The position numbers were made by a program, and so were the translations under genes. Shown here one piece after another: positions 1 to 7,322 of a stretch of DNA of 64,000 nt. Source of the stretch: G965212025 sp965215765 (GTDB lineage Bacteria; Pseudomonadota; Gammaproteobacteria; Poriferisulfidales; Oxydemutatoraceae). The stretch spans positions 744,001-808,000 of the forward strand of contig OZ244118.1 of the NCBI GenBank assembly GCA_965215765.1, in the 5' to 3' direction. The notes under the pieces were generated by a model that worked only from the letters and a program-made list of their open reading frames with translations, did no database searches and had not been told where the DNA came from. The stretch's first letter is position 1; each line of letters begins with the position of its first letter.

Positions 1-1
1 T

Positions 2-499
2 GGTGATGCGAAGCAGGCGGCGGCAAAACATGCCCGTGCGCTTGGTTTCCAGGTTTCGGTCGCGCCGGAATTTATGGCAGGAGAGGTGGGAGCAACAGCC
101 AGAGCGATGGTGCGCCAGCTTCAACAGCAGACCGGAGTGTTGTGGATCTGGGGTGGCGAAACCTGGGTTGAGTTGCCGTCTAATCCGGCGCGTGGTGGGC
201 GCAATCAGCACTTGGCTTTGGTGGCAGCCATGGAGTTACAGGGAAGGCGGCAGCAAGTGTTGCTTAGTGCTGGCACAGATGGCACAGACGGAACAACAAA
301 CGATGCCGGTGCCATAGTGGACGGAGAAACGGTGCAAAGGGGAACGGCTTTGGGCTTGGACGCCGGTGATTTTCTACGACGCGCTGATGCCGGGAGCTTT
401 CTTGCCGCTACGGATGATTTGATTACGACCGGGCCGACTGGGACTAACGTTATGGACTTGGCCATTGGTGTAAACCTGAATACCGCTGTTTCAGCCTGA
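2..499 (+). CDS. Glycerate 2-kinase (MOFRL family), C-terminal part
   Basis: This is the 3' end of a gene that enters from the left edge; 165 codons are visible, in frame from base 2. The product should phosphorylate D-glycerate to 2-phosphoglycerate (GckA/TtuD-type) in the cytoplasm. The sequence shows the MOFRL domain signature: GGRNQHLAL, then AGTDGTDGTTNDAGA with the conserved Asp/Gly loop, and the closing TGPTGTNVMDL near the C-terminus. In methylotrophs this enzyme feeds C2/C3 units into central metabolism, which fits the C1 genes further along. It stops at a TGA and is followed by a gene-free stretch before the convergent lpxH. Older annotations call such proteins hydroxypyruvate reductase; the family is kinase. 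Confidence 0.85.
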   Translation, partial: GDAKQAAAKHARALGFQVSVAPEFMAGEVGATARAMVRQLQQQTGVLWIWGGETWVELPSNPARGGRNQHLALVAAMELQGRRQQVLLSAGTDGTDGTTNDAGAIVDGETVQRGTALGLDAGDFLRRADAGSFLAATDDLITTGPTGTNVMDLAIGVNLNTAVSA

Positions 500-767
500 T
501 ATTCCCGGCTTCCCCTGCCATTCATGCAGAGGGGGGCGAAAGGGTTGAAAAAATTGGGGTATCCCCGTGCCGGGCAAATTAAATGCGAGTGGGCGGAAAA
601 ATTGCTCCCTATATGAATGTGGAAAATAATCGGTCGAAAAGTTTTCAGGTTTTTCGCGACACTGCCAGAGAACTGGTAGATTCCAAGACTGCTTGATGGA
701 TGGCACTTGACGGCTCAAAGTTCTGTTTTTGCCATCGGTTGACGCTTTTGGGTATTCGCTGTCTCCT

Positions 768-1532
768 CTAAGTTCCGGCACTTAAAGACTCAGCCCCTGC
801 TGCGGTCGGTTCTGACATTTTTCGTAATTGCGCCTCGCCGTTTGTAACGCTGAGAACCTGCCCTCCTTGCTCCCAGTCGCCAAGGACGAAGCGGCGAGCT
901 TTGTATCTGCCCATATTGAATTCGTGTACAGCGGGGCGGTGTGTGTGTCCGTGTATCAGTTGGTCTACTTTGAAGCGCTGCATGTAGAACTCAACCGTCT
1001 TCTGGTTGACGTCCATAATGTGGCTTTCCGAGTTTCTTTTTTTCCTGGCCTCGCTTCTACTCCGCAAGTAGGTGGAAATTTTTTTTCTGCGATCCAGCGA
1101 CAGGGACTTGTAAATCAATTTCGAGACGGGATTGCGCACCCACAGGCGGTAAGTCTGGTATGCCTTGTCATCGGTGCAAAACACGTCTCCGTGCGTGATC
1201 AAGGTGCGCCTGCCGCCCAATCTGACTACCGATAGCTGATACAGCAGCTTACAGCCGCTTCTACGCGCAAACTTGCGCCCGATGAGAAAATCACGGTTGC
1301 CATGGATGAAGTAAATGGGTAACTGCTTGCGTAGCTTGCCCAGGGCGGTAATGACAACCTCAAGTTCCGGTGCTATGGCGTCGTCCCCGATCCAACTGTC
1401 AAAAAGATCGCCGAGGATATAAAGAGCTTTGGCTCCGGGAACCTGCTCTGCCAGATAGAGAAGAAAGCGATCTGTGATTTCCGGTCGTGCCGGGGTGAGG
1501 TGGCAATCGGAAACGAATTCAATTCGACTCAT
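768..1532 (-). CDS. lpxH: UDP-2,3-diacylglucosamine diphosphatase LpxH
   Basis: LpxH hydrolyses UDP-2,3-diacylglucosamine to lipid X at the inner face of the cytoplasmic membrane, the fourth step of lipid A synthesis. The 254-residue protein shows the calcineurin-like metallophosphatase pattern: DCH near residue 9, GDLFDSWIGDD near 41, HGNRDFLIG near 77, THGD near 113 and the terminal HGHTHRP. The family is usually about 240 residues; here the C-terminus carries a short extra tail rich in Ala/Ser. It lies 66 bases downstream of the cyclophilin gene on the same strand, a pairing known from many gammaproteobacteria, so the two probably form one transcript. Its presence means the organism makes a standard lipid A, consistent with waaA and hldD at the other end of the window. 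Confidence 0.95.
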   Translation of the reverse strand: MSRIEFVSDCHLTPARPEITDRFLLYLAEQVPGAKALYILGDLFDSWIGDDAIAPELEVVITALGKLRKQLPIYFIHGNRDFLIGRKFARRSGCKLLYQLSVVRLGGRRTLITHGDVFCTDDKAYQTYRLWVRNPVSKLIYKSLSLDRRKKISTYLRSRSEARKKRNSESHIMDVNQKTVEFYMQRFKVDQLIHGHTHRPAVHEFNMGRYKARRFVLGDWEQGGQVLSVTNGEAQLRKMSEPTAAGAESLSAGT

Positions 1533-1598
1533 GAAAATTCACTTCGCCGCCGCGAATTCTGCACGGCAGAGGCAAGCCAACTGTCGGCGACAACAGGG

Positions 1599-2240
1599 CT
1601 ACTGTTTGAGCAGCTCTGCCTTTTCAATCGTCACTGGCTGTTTTGGTACGTCTCTATGCCCCTTGGTTTTTCCTGTGGGTATGTCGGCAATTTTATCGAC
1701 GATACTCATGCCTTGAGTCACTTTGCCGAAAACTGCGTATCCCCATCCTTGTTGGTTTTTGCCCGTGAAATCCAGAAAACTGTTGTCAGACAGGTTAATG
1801 AAAAATTGCGAGCTTGCCGAATGGGGATCTCCGGTACGCGCCATGGCCAGGGTGCCGCGCTGGTTCTTTAAGCCGTTATGGGCTTCGTTTTGAATGTTTT
1901 TTGCAGTGGGCTTTTGTTGCATCTGTGCGGTAAATCCCCCGCCCTGGATAACAAAGCCAGAAATGACGCGGTGAAAAATCGTGTGGTCATAAAAACCACT
2001 TTTTACGTAAGCCAGAAAGTTTGCTACGGTTTCTGGTGCCTTTTCTTGAAAAAGCTCAATTACCACGTCCCCCTCGCTGGTGTTGAACAATACTTTCGGG
2101 TCATTGCTGACCGACACTTTTGGCTCATCACCTGGATTGCCTTCGACTTGACTGCCTCCGTTATCGGAACAGGCTGTCGCCATTGCGAATCCGACCAAGG
2201 CCATTCCCAAGGTGGCAAAGTTACTGTGGTGTTTTCCCAT
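1599..2240 (-). CDS. Cyclophilin-type peptidyl-prolyl isomerase, probable lipoprotein
   Basis: This is a 213-residue cyclophilin that isomerises prolyl peptide bonds. The catalytic core is recognisable: FHRVISGFVIQGG (active-site Arg), then SASSQFFINLSDNSFLD (Gln and Phe of the pocket), then GYAVFGKV. Unlike cytoplasmic PpiB it begins with a hydrophobic signal ending in ATAC at about residue 24, which reads as a lipobox, followed by a Ser/Gly/Asn-rich linker of about 25 residues. I therefore infer a lipoprotein facing the periplasm. It precedes lpxH on the same strand. The family assignment is secure; the lipid anchor is inferred from a slightly non-ideal lipobox (Thr at -2). Confidence 0.9.
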   Translation of the reverse strand: MGKHHSNFATLGMALVGFAMATACSDNGGSQVEGNPGDEPKVSVSNDPKVLFNTSEGDVVIELFQEKAPETVANFLAYVKSGFYDHTIFHRVISGFVIQGGGFTAQMQQKPTAKNIQNEAHNGLKNQRGTLAMARTGDPHSASSQFFINLSDNSFLDFTGKNQQGWGYAVFGKVTQGMSIVDKIADIPTGKTKGHRDVPKQPVTIEKAELLKQ

Positions 2241-2426
2241 GTTAAAGCTCCTGAAATGCTAAAGTTTCAATGTTAGCAGAGGATAGCTCCAAATCTCTTG
2301 TTTACATCGCTTTTGGCAAAGGTACACGGCACGGCGGCTTTGGCAGATTTTCAGCGCGACACCTGAGTCCTGGGAGAACCATGACCCTCTTGCATAAGGT
2401 TTTTTAGAAGAAATGTCCGGAAACAG

Positions 2427-2906
2427 ATGCGTCGCCGCGTAAAGCAGAAGCCGGGATTGATCGCCGGGAATCCTCGGGCACGCCACGACTACTATATTGA
2501 GAAGACTTATGAGGCAGGGCTCAGTCTGTTGGGTTGGGAAGTCAAAAGCCTGCGTTCTGGTCGTCTCTCGTTGAAGGGCAGCTTTGTGCAAATGAGAAAT
2601 CAGGAAGCGTTCTTGATTGCGTCACATATTTCGCCATTGGACACTTGCCCGTCATACATGAAGGCTGATGCCACGAGAGCGCGGAAGCTGTTGCTGAACA
2701 AGGTTGAATTGCGGCGTCTGTATGCCGCTTTGGAACAACAGGGTTATTCCCTGATTCCAGTCCGTGCCTATTGGCGGAAAAACCGCGCGAAGCTGGAAGT
2801 TGGCTTGGGAAAGGGCAAAAAGCTTCACGACAAGCGGGCGGCTTCGCGCGAGCGCGACTGGGCAAGAGAAAAGGAACGAGTGCTCAAGAAAGACATCAAA
2901 CTCTAA
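2427..2906 (+). CDS. smpB: SsrA-binding protein SmpB
   Basis: SmpB binds the tRNA-like part of tmRNA and delivers it to stalled ribosomes for trans-translation. The 159-residue length is normal. Family landmarks are the N-terminal RRVKQKPGLIAGNPRARHDY, then ETYEAGL-like (KTYEAGLSLLGWEVKSLR), a mid-domain SHISPL, and the basic helical tail GKGKKLHDKRAASRERDW that enters the ribosomal A site. The start is the ATG giving MRRRVKQ; no strong Shine-Dalgarno sequence is visible. The last roughly 110 bases of the gene, encoding the functional C-terminal tail, are copied twice in the repeat array downstream. No ssrA gene was seen in the window. Confidence 0.95.
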   Translation: MRRRVKQKPGLIAGNPRARHDYYIEKTYEAGLSLLGWEVKSLRSGRLSLKGSFVQMRNQEAFLIASHISPLDTCPSYMKADATRARKLLLNKVELRRLYAALEQQGYSLIPVRAYWRKNRAKLEVGLGKGKKLHDKRAASRERDWAREKERVLKKDIKL

Positions 2907-3051
2907 ACTTCCTGCTTCAGTCCCCCCTCCTGTGGGAGCAGGCCTTCGGTGGTGAAAGCAGTTGCTCCTGTGGGAGCAGGCCTTTGGTGATGAAAGTAGT
3001 TGCTTCCTTGGGAGCAGGCCTTCGGTGGTGACTGCCAAAACTGTGGCGACC

Positions 3052-3165
3052 GGGCAAAAAGCTACACGACAAGCAGGCGGTTTCGTGCGAGCGCGACCGG
3101 GCAAGAGAAAAGGAACAAGTGCTCAAGAAAGACATCAAGGCCTAAACTTCCCGCTTCAGTCCCCG
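3052..3165 (+). repeat. First copy of the smpB 3' end
   Basis: This stretch matches smpB bases 2813-2925 (the C-terminal tail codons, the stop and about 20 bases beyond) with a handful of substitutions. It keeps an open frame equivalent to GKKLHDKQAVSCERD and ends DIKA-stop instead of DIKL-stop. It is preceded by a 25-bp segment (ACTGCCAAAACTGTGGCGAC) that occurs before both copies but not in smpB itself, and it sits between REP-like units. Confidence 0.9.
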
Positions 3166-3444
3166 CTTCTGTAGGAGCAGGCCTTCGGTGGTGAAAGTAG
3201 TTGCTTCCTTGGGAGCAGACCATTGGTGGTGAAGGTAGTTGCTTCTGTGGGATCAGGCCTTTCGGTGGTGAAATGTAGTTGCTTCTGTGGGAGCAGACCT
3301 CCGGTGGTGAAAGTAGTTGCTTCTGTGGGAGCAGGCCTTCGGTGGTGAAAGCAGTTGCTTCTGTAGGAGCAGACCTTCGGTGGTGAAAGTAGTCGCTTCC
3401 GTGGGAGCAGGCCTTCGGTGGTGACTGCCAAAACTGTGGCGACC

Positions 3445-3553
3445 GGGCAAAAAGCTACACGACAAGCAGGCGGTTTCGTGCGAGCGCGACCGGGCAAGAG
3501 AAAAGGAACAAGTGCTCAAGAAAGACATCAAGGCCTAAACTTCCCGCTTCAGT
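3445..3553 (+). repeat. Second copy of the smpB 3' end
   Basis: This is nearly identical to the first copy at 3052-3165 (393 bp upstream) and shares its differences from smpB, so the two copies derive from each other rather than independently from the gene. It lies between REP-like units and has the same 25-bp leader segment. Confidence 0.9.
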
Positions 3554-3697
3554 AGTCGCTTCCGTGGGAGCAGGCCTTCGGTGGTGAAAGTAGTCGCTTC
3601 CGTGGGAGCAGACCTTTGGTGGTGAAAGTAGTCGCTTCCGTGGGAGCAGGCCGACTGGGTCAGAGGGCAAAACCGCTGCCCGCAGAAATGCCGGAAA

Positions 3698-4357
3698 CTA
3701 TTTCTTCCGACTCAACCGTAGTGACTGTGTGCCCAGATGATCCTGAAGCAACTTGAGCATATCGGCTTCCACGTTTCCAGAACTCGCCTGCTTTTTCCAG
3801 CCTCCGCCAACCTTGATTTCTTGCACATAGCTGAGAGAAGTCATGGTGCCGCCTTTTTGATTGCTGCGGAGCTGTTGCACAAACCGGCCGCGCCGGGTTG
3901 CATGGCGTGAACCATCAGGCACTTTCTTCTCCTGCCAGCGGGTCAGGAGATAGCCACGTTCTTTGCTCTGTTTTTCTATTTGGTGACCATAGCGCTTCCA
4001 GAAACCTTGTAGTCTCAGCCAGACTGCTGACAGCGGCAAGTTTGTTTCCAGCCATGTTCTGGAGCCAATTCTTCGTAGGTGGGCAGTGCCTGATGCGGTG
4101 CGGACGACACGGGTTTTTTTACGCAGCACCTGGCGTTCAGTCAACGTGCGATCAGTCAGCGTGAAGAGATTTTTGTCTTTTGGCTTGTCCAGACCGGGTG
4201 GCATTTCCAGTTCGTGGTTTTCTTCCACCATATAAGCTTCCGCCTTAAAAAAGGGAGCCTGCACTTCATCAATAAAGCTTTTCTTGCCTGAACAGCCGGC
4301 GGCCAGCACTGCGCAAAGAAACAAGATGGGTCTGTGAGTCATATTTGTAGTTCGCAA
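3698..4357 (-). CDS. bamC: BamC-like outer-membrane assembly lipoprotein (short form)
   Basis: A 219-residue lipoprotein directly downstream of dapA, the classical position of bamC (nlpB). The signal ends in LAAGC (Cys near residue 22), followed by a segment containing AEAYMVEENHELEMPPGLDKPK; the PPGL element is typical of the extended BamC N-terminus that binds BamD. The C-terminal half (VWLRLQGFW ... YLLTRWQ) looks like a helix-grip domain. BamC of Escherichia coli is 344 residues with two such domains, so this one seems to have one. The call rests on gene order plus these weak motifs. The gap to dapA is 10 bases, so they are surely co-transcribed. Confidence 0.7.
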   Translation of the reverse strand: MRTTNMTHRPILFLCAVLAAGCSGKKSFIDEVQAPFFKAEAYMVEENHELEMPPGLDKPKDKNLFTLTDRTLTERQVLRKKTRVVRTASGTAHLRRIGSRTWLETNLPLSAVWLRLQGFWKRYGHQIEKQSKERGYLLTRWQEKKVPDGSRHATRRGRFVQQLRSNQKGGTMTSLSYVQEIKVGGGWKKQASSGNVEADMLKLLQDHLGTQSLRLSRKK

Positions 4358-4367
4358 GGTGTTTTCT

Positions 4368-5270
4368 TTATGAAGTAAGGATGCCGGTGGCCTCGGCCAC
4401 GCTGCGCAAAGTACTGTGATGTGTCTGGGAAAGCCACGTCAGCGGCAAACGGATGCCTGACGATATTTTGCCCATTTCACACAGCAGCCACTTTACGGGA
4501 ATCGGGTTGGATTCGCAAAACAAAGCTTCGTGCAAAGCTTGCAAGCGTTGATCAATGCGCTCGGTGTTGGCGCGATCCTTTGCCAGAGCAGAACGGCACA
4601 TATCACTAACCAGACGGGGAGCAACATTGGCGGTCACGGAGATCACGCCATGACCACCATGCAAAATCGTGTCTGCGGCCATGGCGTCTTCGCCGCTGAA
4701 AATCATGAAATCTTCGCCGCAAAGACGGGAAATCTCCCGGGTTCTTTGCGGGTCTCCGGAGGCTTCTTTTATGCCGACTATGTTGTCTATGTTGCTCAAA
4801 CGGCAAACGGTTTCAGGAAGCATGTCACACGCTGTGCGCGGAGGGACGTTGTACAGAATTTGCGGAATGTCCACTGCTTCGGCGATGCTTCGATAGTGCT
4901 GGTACAGCCCTTCCTGCGTCGGCTTGTTGTAATACGGAGTGATCAGCAGACAGGCATCGGCGTTTTCGCGCGCGGCATTCAGACTCAATCTGATCGCCTC
5001 GGCGGTGGCATTGGCTCCGGTTCCGGCAATGACCGGTACGCGACCGTTGACGGCCTGTACGGTTTCACTGACCACCCGGCAATGCTCCTGAAAGTTCAGC
5101 GTGGCCGCTTCGCCGGTTGTCCCGGCGGGGACAATGGCGTTTGTGCCTTCCTGGACGTGAAAATCAACCAAGCGGTGCAAGGCGGGCAGATCCAGATTGC
5201 CATCGGATTGCATCGGAGTGACCATCGCCACCACGCTTCCTTTTAATCGTTGTAGGTTTGCACTCATCAT
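4368..5270 (-). CDS. dapA: 4-hydroxy-tetrahydrodipicolinate synthase DapA
   Basis: DapA condenses pyruvate with aspartate semialdehyde in lysine and diaminopimelate synthesis. The aldolase-type barrel is evident: GSVVAMVTPM at the start, GTTGEAATL (substrate-binding Thr-Thr), YNVPPRT (catalytic Tyr), VGIKEASGD (Schiff-base Lys) and FSGEDAM. I place the start at the ATG giving MMSANLQRLKG rather than at an upstream in-frame ATG at 5321, because family members begin within a few residues of the GSVVAM strand and the longer form would overlap the bcp leader. It is divergent from bcp with about 80 bases between and is followed by bamC. Confidence 0.95.
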   Translation of the reverse strand: MMSANLQRLKGSVVAMVTPMQSDGNLDLPALHRLVDFHVQEGTNAIVPAGTTGEAATLNFQEHCRVVSETVQAVNGRVPVIAGTGANATAEAIRLSLNAARENADACLLITPYYNKPTQEGLYQHYRSIAEAVDIPQILYNVPPRTACDMLPETVCRLSNIDNIVGIKEASGDPQRTREISRLCGEDFMIFSGEDAMAADTILHGGHGVISVTANVAPRLVSDMCRSALAKDRANTERIDQRLQALHEALFCESNPIPVKWLLCEMGKISSGIRLPLTWLSQTHHSTLRSVAEATGILTS

Positions 5271-5350
5271 GTCTTTGCAGATCTGCGGGCTAATGGTAAT
5301 GAGCGATGCTCCAATTGACAAGAACTCCGGCTTATGAATACCATTGGCGA

Positions 5351-5815
5351 ATGGCTGAACTCACCGTGGGGAACGTTTTCCCCGACTTCACATTGCCGGC
5401 AACGAACGGCGAATTCACACTGTCGCAACAGCGCGGCAAAAAACTGGTGTTGTATTTCTACCCACGCGACAACACCCCCGGCTGCACCCTTGAAGGGCAA
5501 GATTTTACCAGTCAGCATAAGCACTTCAAACGTCTGAAGGTGCCGGTTTACGGGGTGTCACGCGACACTCTTGCCGCGCACGAAAAATTTCGCGCCAAAT
5601 TCGGCTTCCCCTTTCACTTGATTGCTGACAAGGAAGAGACACTGTGTTCCCGGCTGGGATTGATGAAAGACAAGAATATGTACGGAAAGAAAGTACGTGG
5701 CCTTGAGCGCACCACGTTTTTGCTGGACGAAGAAGGCGTCATACAACGTATATGGTCAAAAGTGAAAGTGCCCGGCCACGTTGACGAAGTGCTGGCGGCG
5801 TTGAAGTCTCTTTAA
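5351..5815 (+). CDS. bcp: Thioredoxin-dependent peroxiredoxin Bcp/PrxQ
   Basis: Bcp reduces peroxides and organic hydroperoxides in the cytoplasm using thioredoxin. The protein is 154 residues with the peroxidatic motif YFYPRDNTPGCTLEGQDF; the Cys of PGCT is the reactive one. The second Cys found five residues later in Escherichia coli Bcp is absent (Gly/Gln here), so this is a variant that resolves elsewhere or acts as a 1-Cys enzyme; the only other visible Cys is in EETLCSRLG. I use the ATG giving MAELTVGN; an upstream in-frame ATG (5306) would add 15 residues overlapping the dapA leader. It is convergent with the permease gene, leaving 5 bases between. Confidence 0.9.
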   Translation: MAELTVGNVFPDFTLPATNGEFTLSQQRGKKLVLYFYPRDNTPGCTLEGQDFTSQHKHFKRLKVPVYGVSRDTLAAHEKFRAKFGFPFHLIADKEETLCSRLGLMKDKNMYGKKVRGLERTTFLLDEEGVIQRIWSKVKVPGHVDEVLAALKSL

Positions 5816-5820
5816 GCCCG

Positions 5821-6894
5821 CTACCGGAACTCCTGGTGTTGGGCGTATTGTCGCGGCCAGGCTTTTAGTACCGCATTCACCAGCGTTGCCAGTGGAATGG
5901 CAAAAAATATTCCCCACACTCCCCAGATACTGCCAAAGGCCAAAACAGCCAGGATGATGGCGATTGGGTGCAGGTTCACGGCCTCGGAAAACAGCAGAGG
6001 CACCAAGATGTTGGCATCAAGAAATTGCAGAAACAGATAAACCCCGAGCAAGTAATAAAAGTCGCTGCCCAGCCCCCACTGCGTATACGCGACCAGCACG
6101 ACCGGCACCGTCACAATCGCAATGCCGATGTAGGGAATGATGACAGACAAGCCGACCAGCAAAGAAAGCAATGGCGCGTAATTCAAGCCGAGAAAATAAA
6201 AGGCGATCCACGTGACCGCCCACACCGCAGCAACTTCAATGACCTTGCCTCGAATGTAGCCCGCTATCCCCCGGTTCACTTCGCTCCATACTGTGCGGGT
6301 GAGAGTTTGACTTTCCTGTTTGGGAAGGAAGCCGGAGATCCACTCCCAGATTTTATTCTTGTCTTTCAGCATGAAAAAAATGATCAGTGGCACGAGTACC
6401 AGGTACACCAAAGTGGAAATGGCGGTCGTCAAAGTGGTCAGCGACACTGCCAGAAGACCTTTGCCGTAATTCAGAAGGCTGGTTTTCATGTTTTGAACCA
6501 CTTCGGTGATTTCCTCCTCGCGGAAAAGATCCGGGTACTTCTCTGGCAATTGGGAAAGCAGGTCTTGACCCTTGGCAAAAATTTGCGGCAACTCTGTCAG
6601 GAGCCGGGTGAGTTGCTCGTATAAAACCGGGATGATAAAAAGCAGAAACATGATGGAAAAGGCAAGAAAAGCACCAAAAATCAATGTCAGCGCCAATCCT
6701 TCCGGCATACCTGTGCGGTGCAAAGAGGTAATCGCGCCGTCCAGAAGGTAGGCGAGAATCAGACTGGCAAGCAAGGGACCCAGAATGTCGCCAGCGAAGG
6801 AAATCACGCCGAGCCCAATGGCGAGCAGAATAACGAGCAGGACAACCTGAGGGTTGGAAAGAGAGCGCTTCCACCAACTTTGGATCACATCCAT
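5821..6894 (-). CDS. AI-2E family transporter / PerM-like permease
   Basis: A 357-residue inner-membrane protein with the layout of the AI-2E exporter/PerM family: two or three N-terminal membrane helices (residues 15-95), a soluble stretch with many charged residues (about 95-150), then four to five further helices ending near residue 345. The diagnostic GLNYAPLLSLLVGLSVIIPYIG and the Gly/Ile-rich FAIPLATLVNAVL near the C-terminus are present. The substrate cannot be told from sequence; members have been linked to autoinducer export, Na/H exchange or unknown solutes. The neighbourhood (dapA, bcp) is conserved in gammaproteobacteria. Confidence 0.88.
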   Translation of the reverse strand: MDVIQSWWKRSLSNPQVVLLVILLAIGLGVISFAGDILGPLLASLILAYLLDGAITSLHRTGMPEGLALTLIFGAFLAFSIMFLLFIIPVLYEQLTRLLTELPQIFAKGQDLLSQLPEKYPDLFREEEITEVVQNMKTSLLNYGKGLLAVSLTTLTTAISTLVYLVLVPLIIFFMLKDKNKIWEWISGFLPKQESQTLTRTVWSEVNRGIAGYIRGKVIEVAAVWAVTWIAFYFLGLNYAPLLSLLVGLSVIIPYIGIAIVTVPVVLVAYTQWGLGSDFYYLLGVYLFLQFLDANILVPLLFSEAVNLHPIAIILAVLAFGSIWGVWGIFFAIPLATLVNAVLKAWPRQYAQHQEFR

Positions 6895-7322
6895 TTTTTA
6901 GTACTCACTGGTGTTTCTGGTGCTTGGTCGAGTTGGCTCAAAGCCACGTGACAGGCGGCCATATTTTGTACGCCAGGCTCGATAATGAGACAAGGATGGT
7001 GGGAGAGAAAAGGCTGCTTTCACAAGCCGTTCCGGTTAGGCCGGGCTTTCACGGTACAAGTCATTTTTAGTGCTTCCTGCATGGTTGGCGGGGCGATTGT
7101 AACGCAAGGAAACAGAGAACAGCGTCGGGATGATGATTACGAACCGTTTTGGTAAACATGAAGATCGGGGGCTGGCATTTTTTGTTTTTGCTTTTGGATG
7201 GCACCGTACGTATTGCCCGGAAACAGCGGCTTTTCGAACGTGCAAGGCGAAAGCCGTTTTGGTCTTGGTTTGAACTGCGCCATATTAGTATGTCCGGCTC
7301 GTGGTGGTATGTTTGAAATGCT
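6895..7322. other. Gene-free spacer upstream of the first secreted protease
   Basis: The left part contains the upstream region of the minus-strand permease. The right part (about 7190-7320) shares a leader with the three paralogous genes downstream: a stretch around ACCGTACGTATTGCCCGGAA, then GCGAAAGCCGTTTTGG, then ATGTTTGAAATGCTTTGC. No RNA gene, no clear sigma-70 promoter and no credible small gene were seen. Confidence 0.6.

Larger units (their letters stand above)
2932..3652 (+). repeat. Tandem array of 38-bp REP-like units
   Basis: About 13 imperfect copies of a 38-bp unit whose core reads GTGGGAGCAGGCCTTCGGTG, followed by a GTGAAAGTAGTTGCTTC-like half. The first units start at 2932, 2970 and 3008, giving the period. 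Several units carry substitutions (AGACC for AGGCC, GGATCA for GGAGCA) or 1-bp insertions. The core resembles the GTAGGAGC-type repetitive extragenic palindromes known from Pseudomonas and Xanthomonas. The array is interrupted twice by copies of the smpB 3' end. There are no unique spacers, so it is not a CRISPR. The open frames across it are by-products of the repeat. Confidence 0.85.

Noticed and set aside
491..781. A 96-codon minus-strand frame between the glycerate kinase and lpxH
   Set aside because: No similarity, no ribosome-binding site, composition unlike the neighbours; treated as spacer.
2932..3652. CRISPR-like array
   Set aside because: Units of 38 bp are contiguous without unique spacers, contain part of smpB, and no cas genes are present.
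4530..5246. A 238-codon open frame on the plus strand opposite dapA
   Set aside because: It is the antisense shadow of a clear dapA gene; such frames arise from codon bias.
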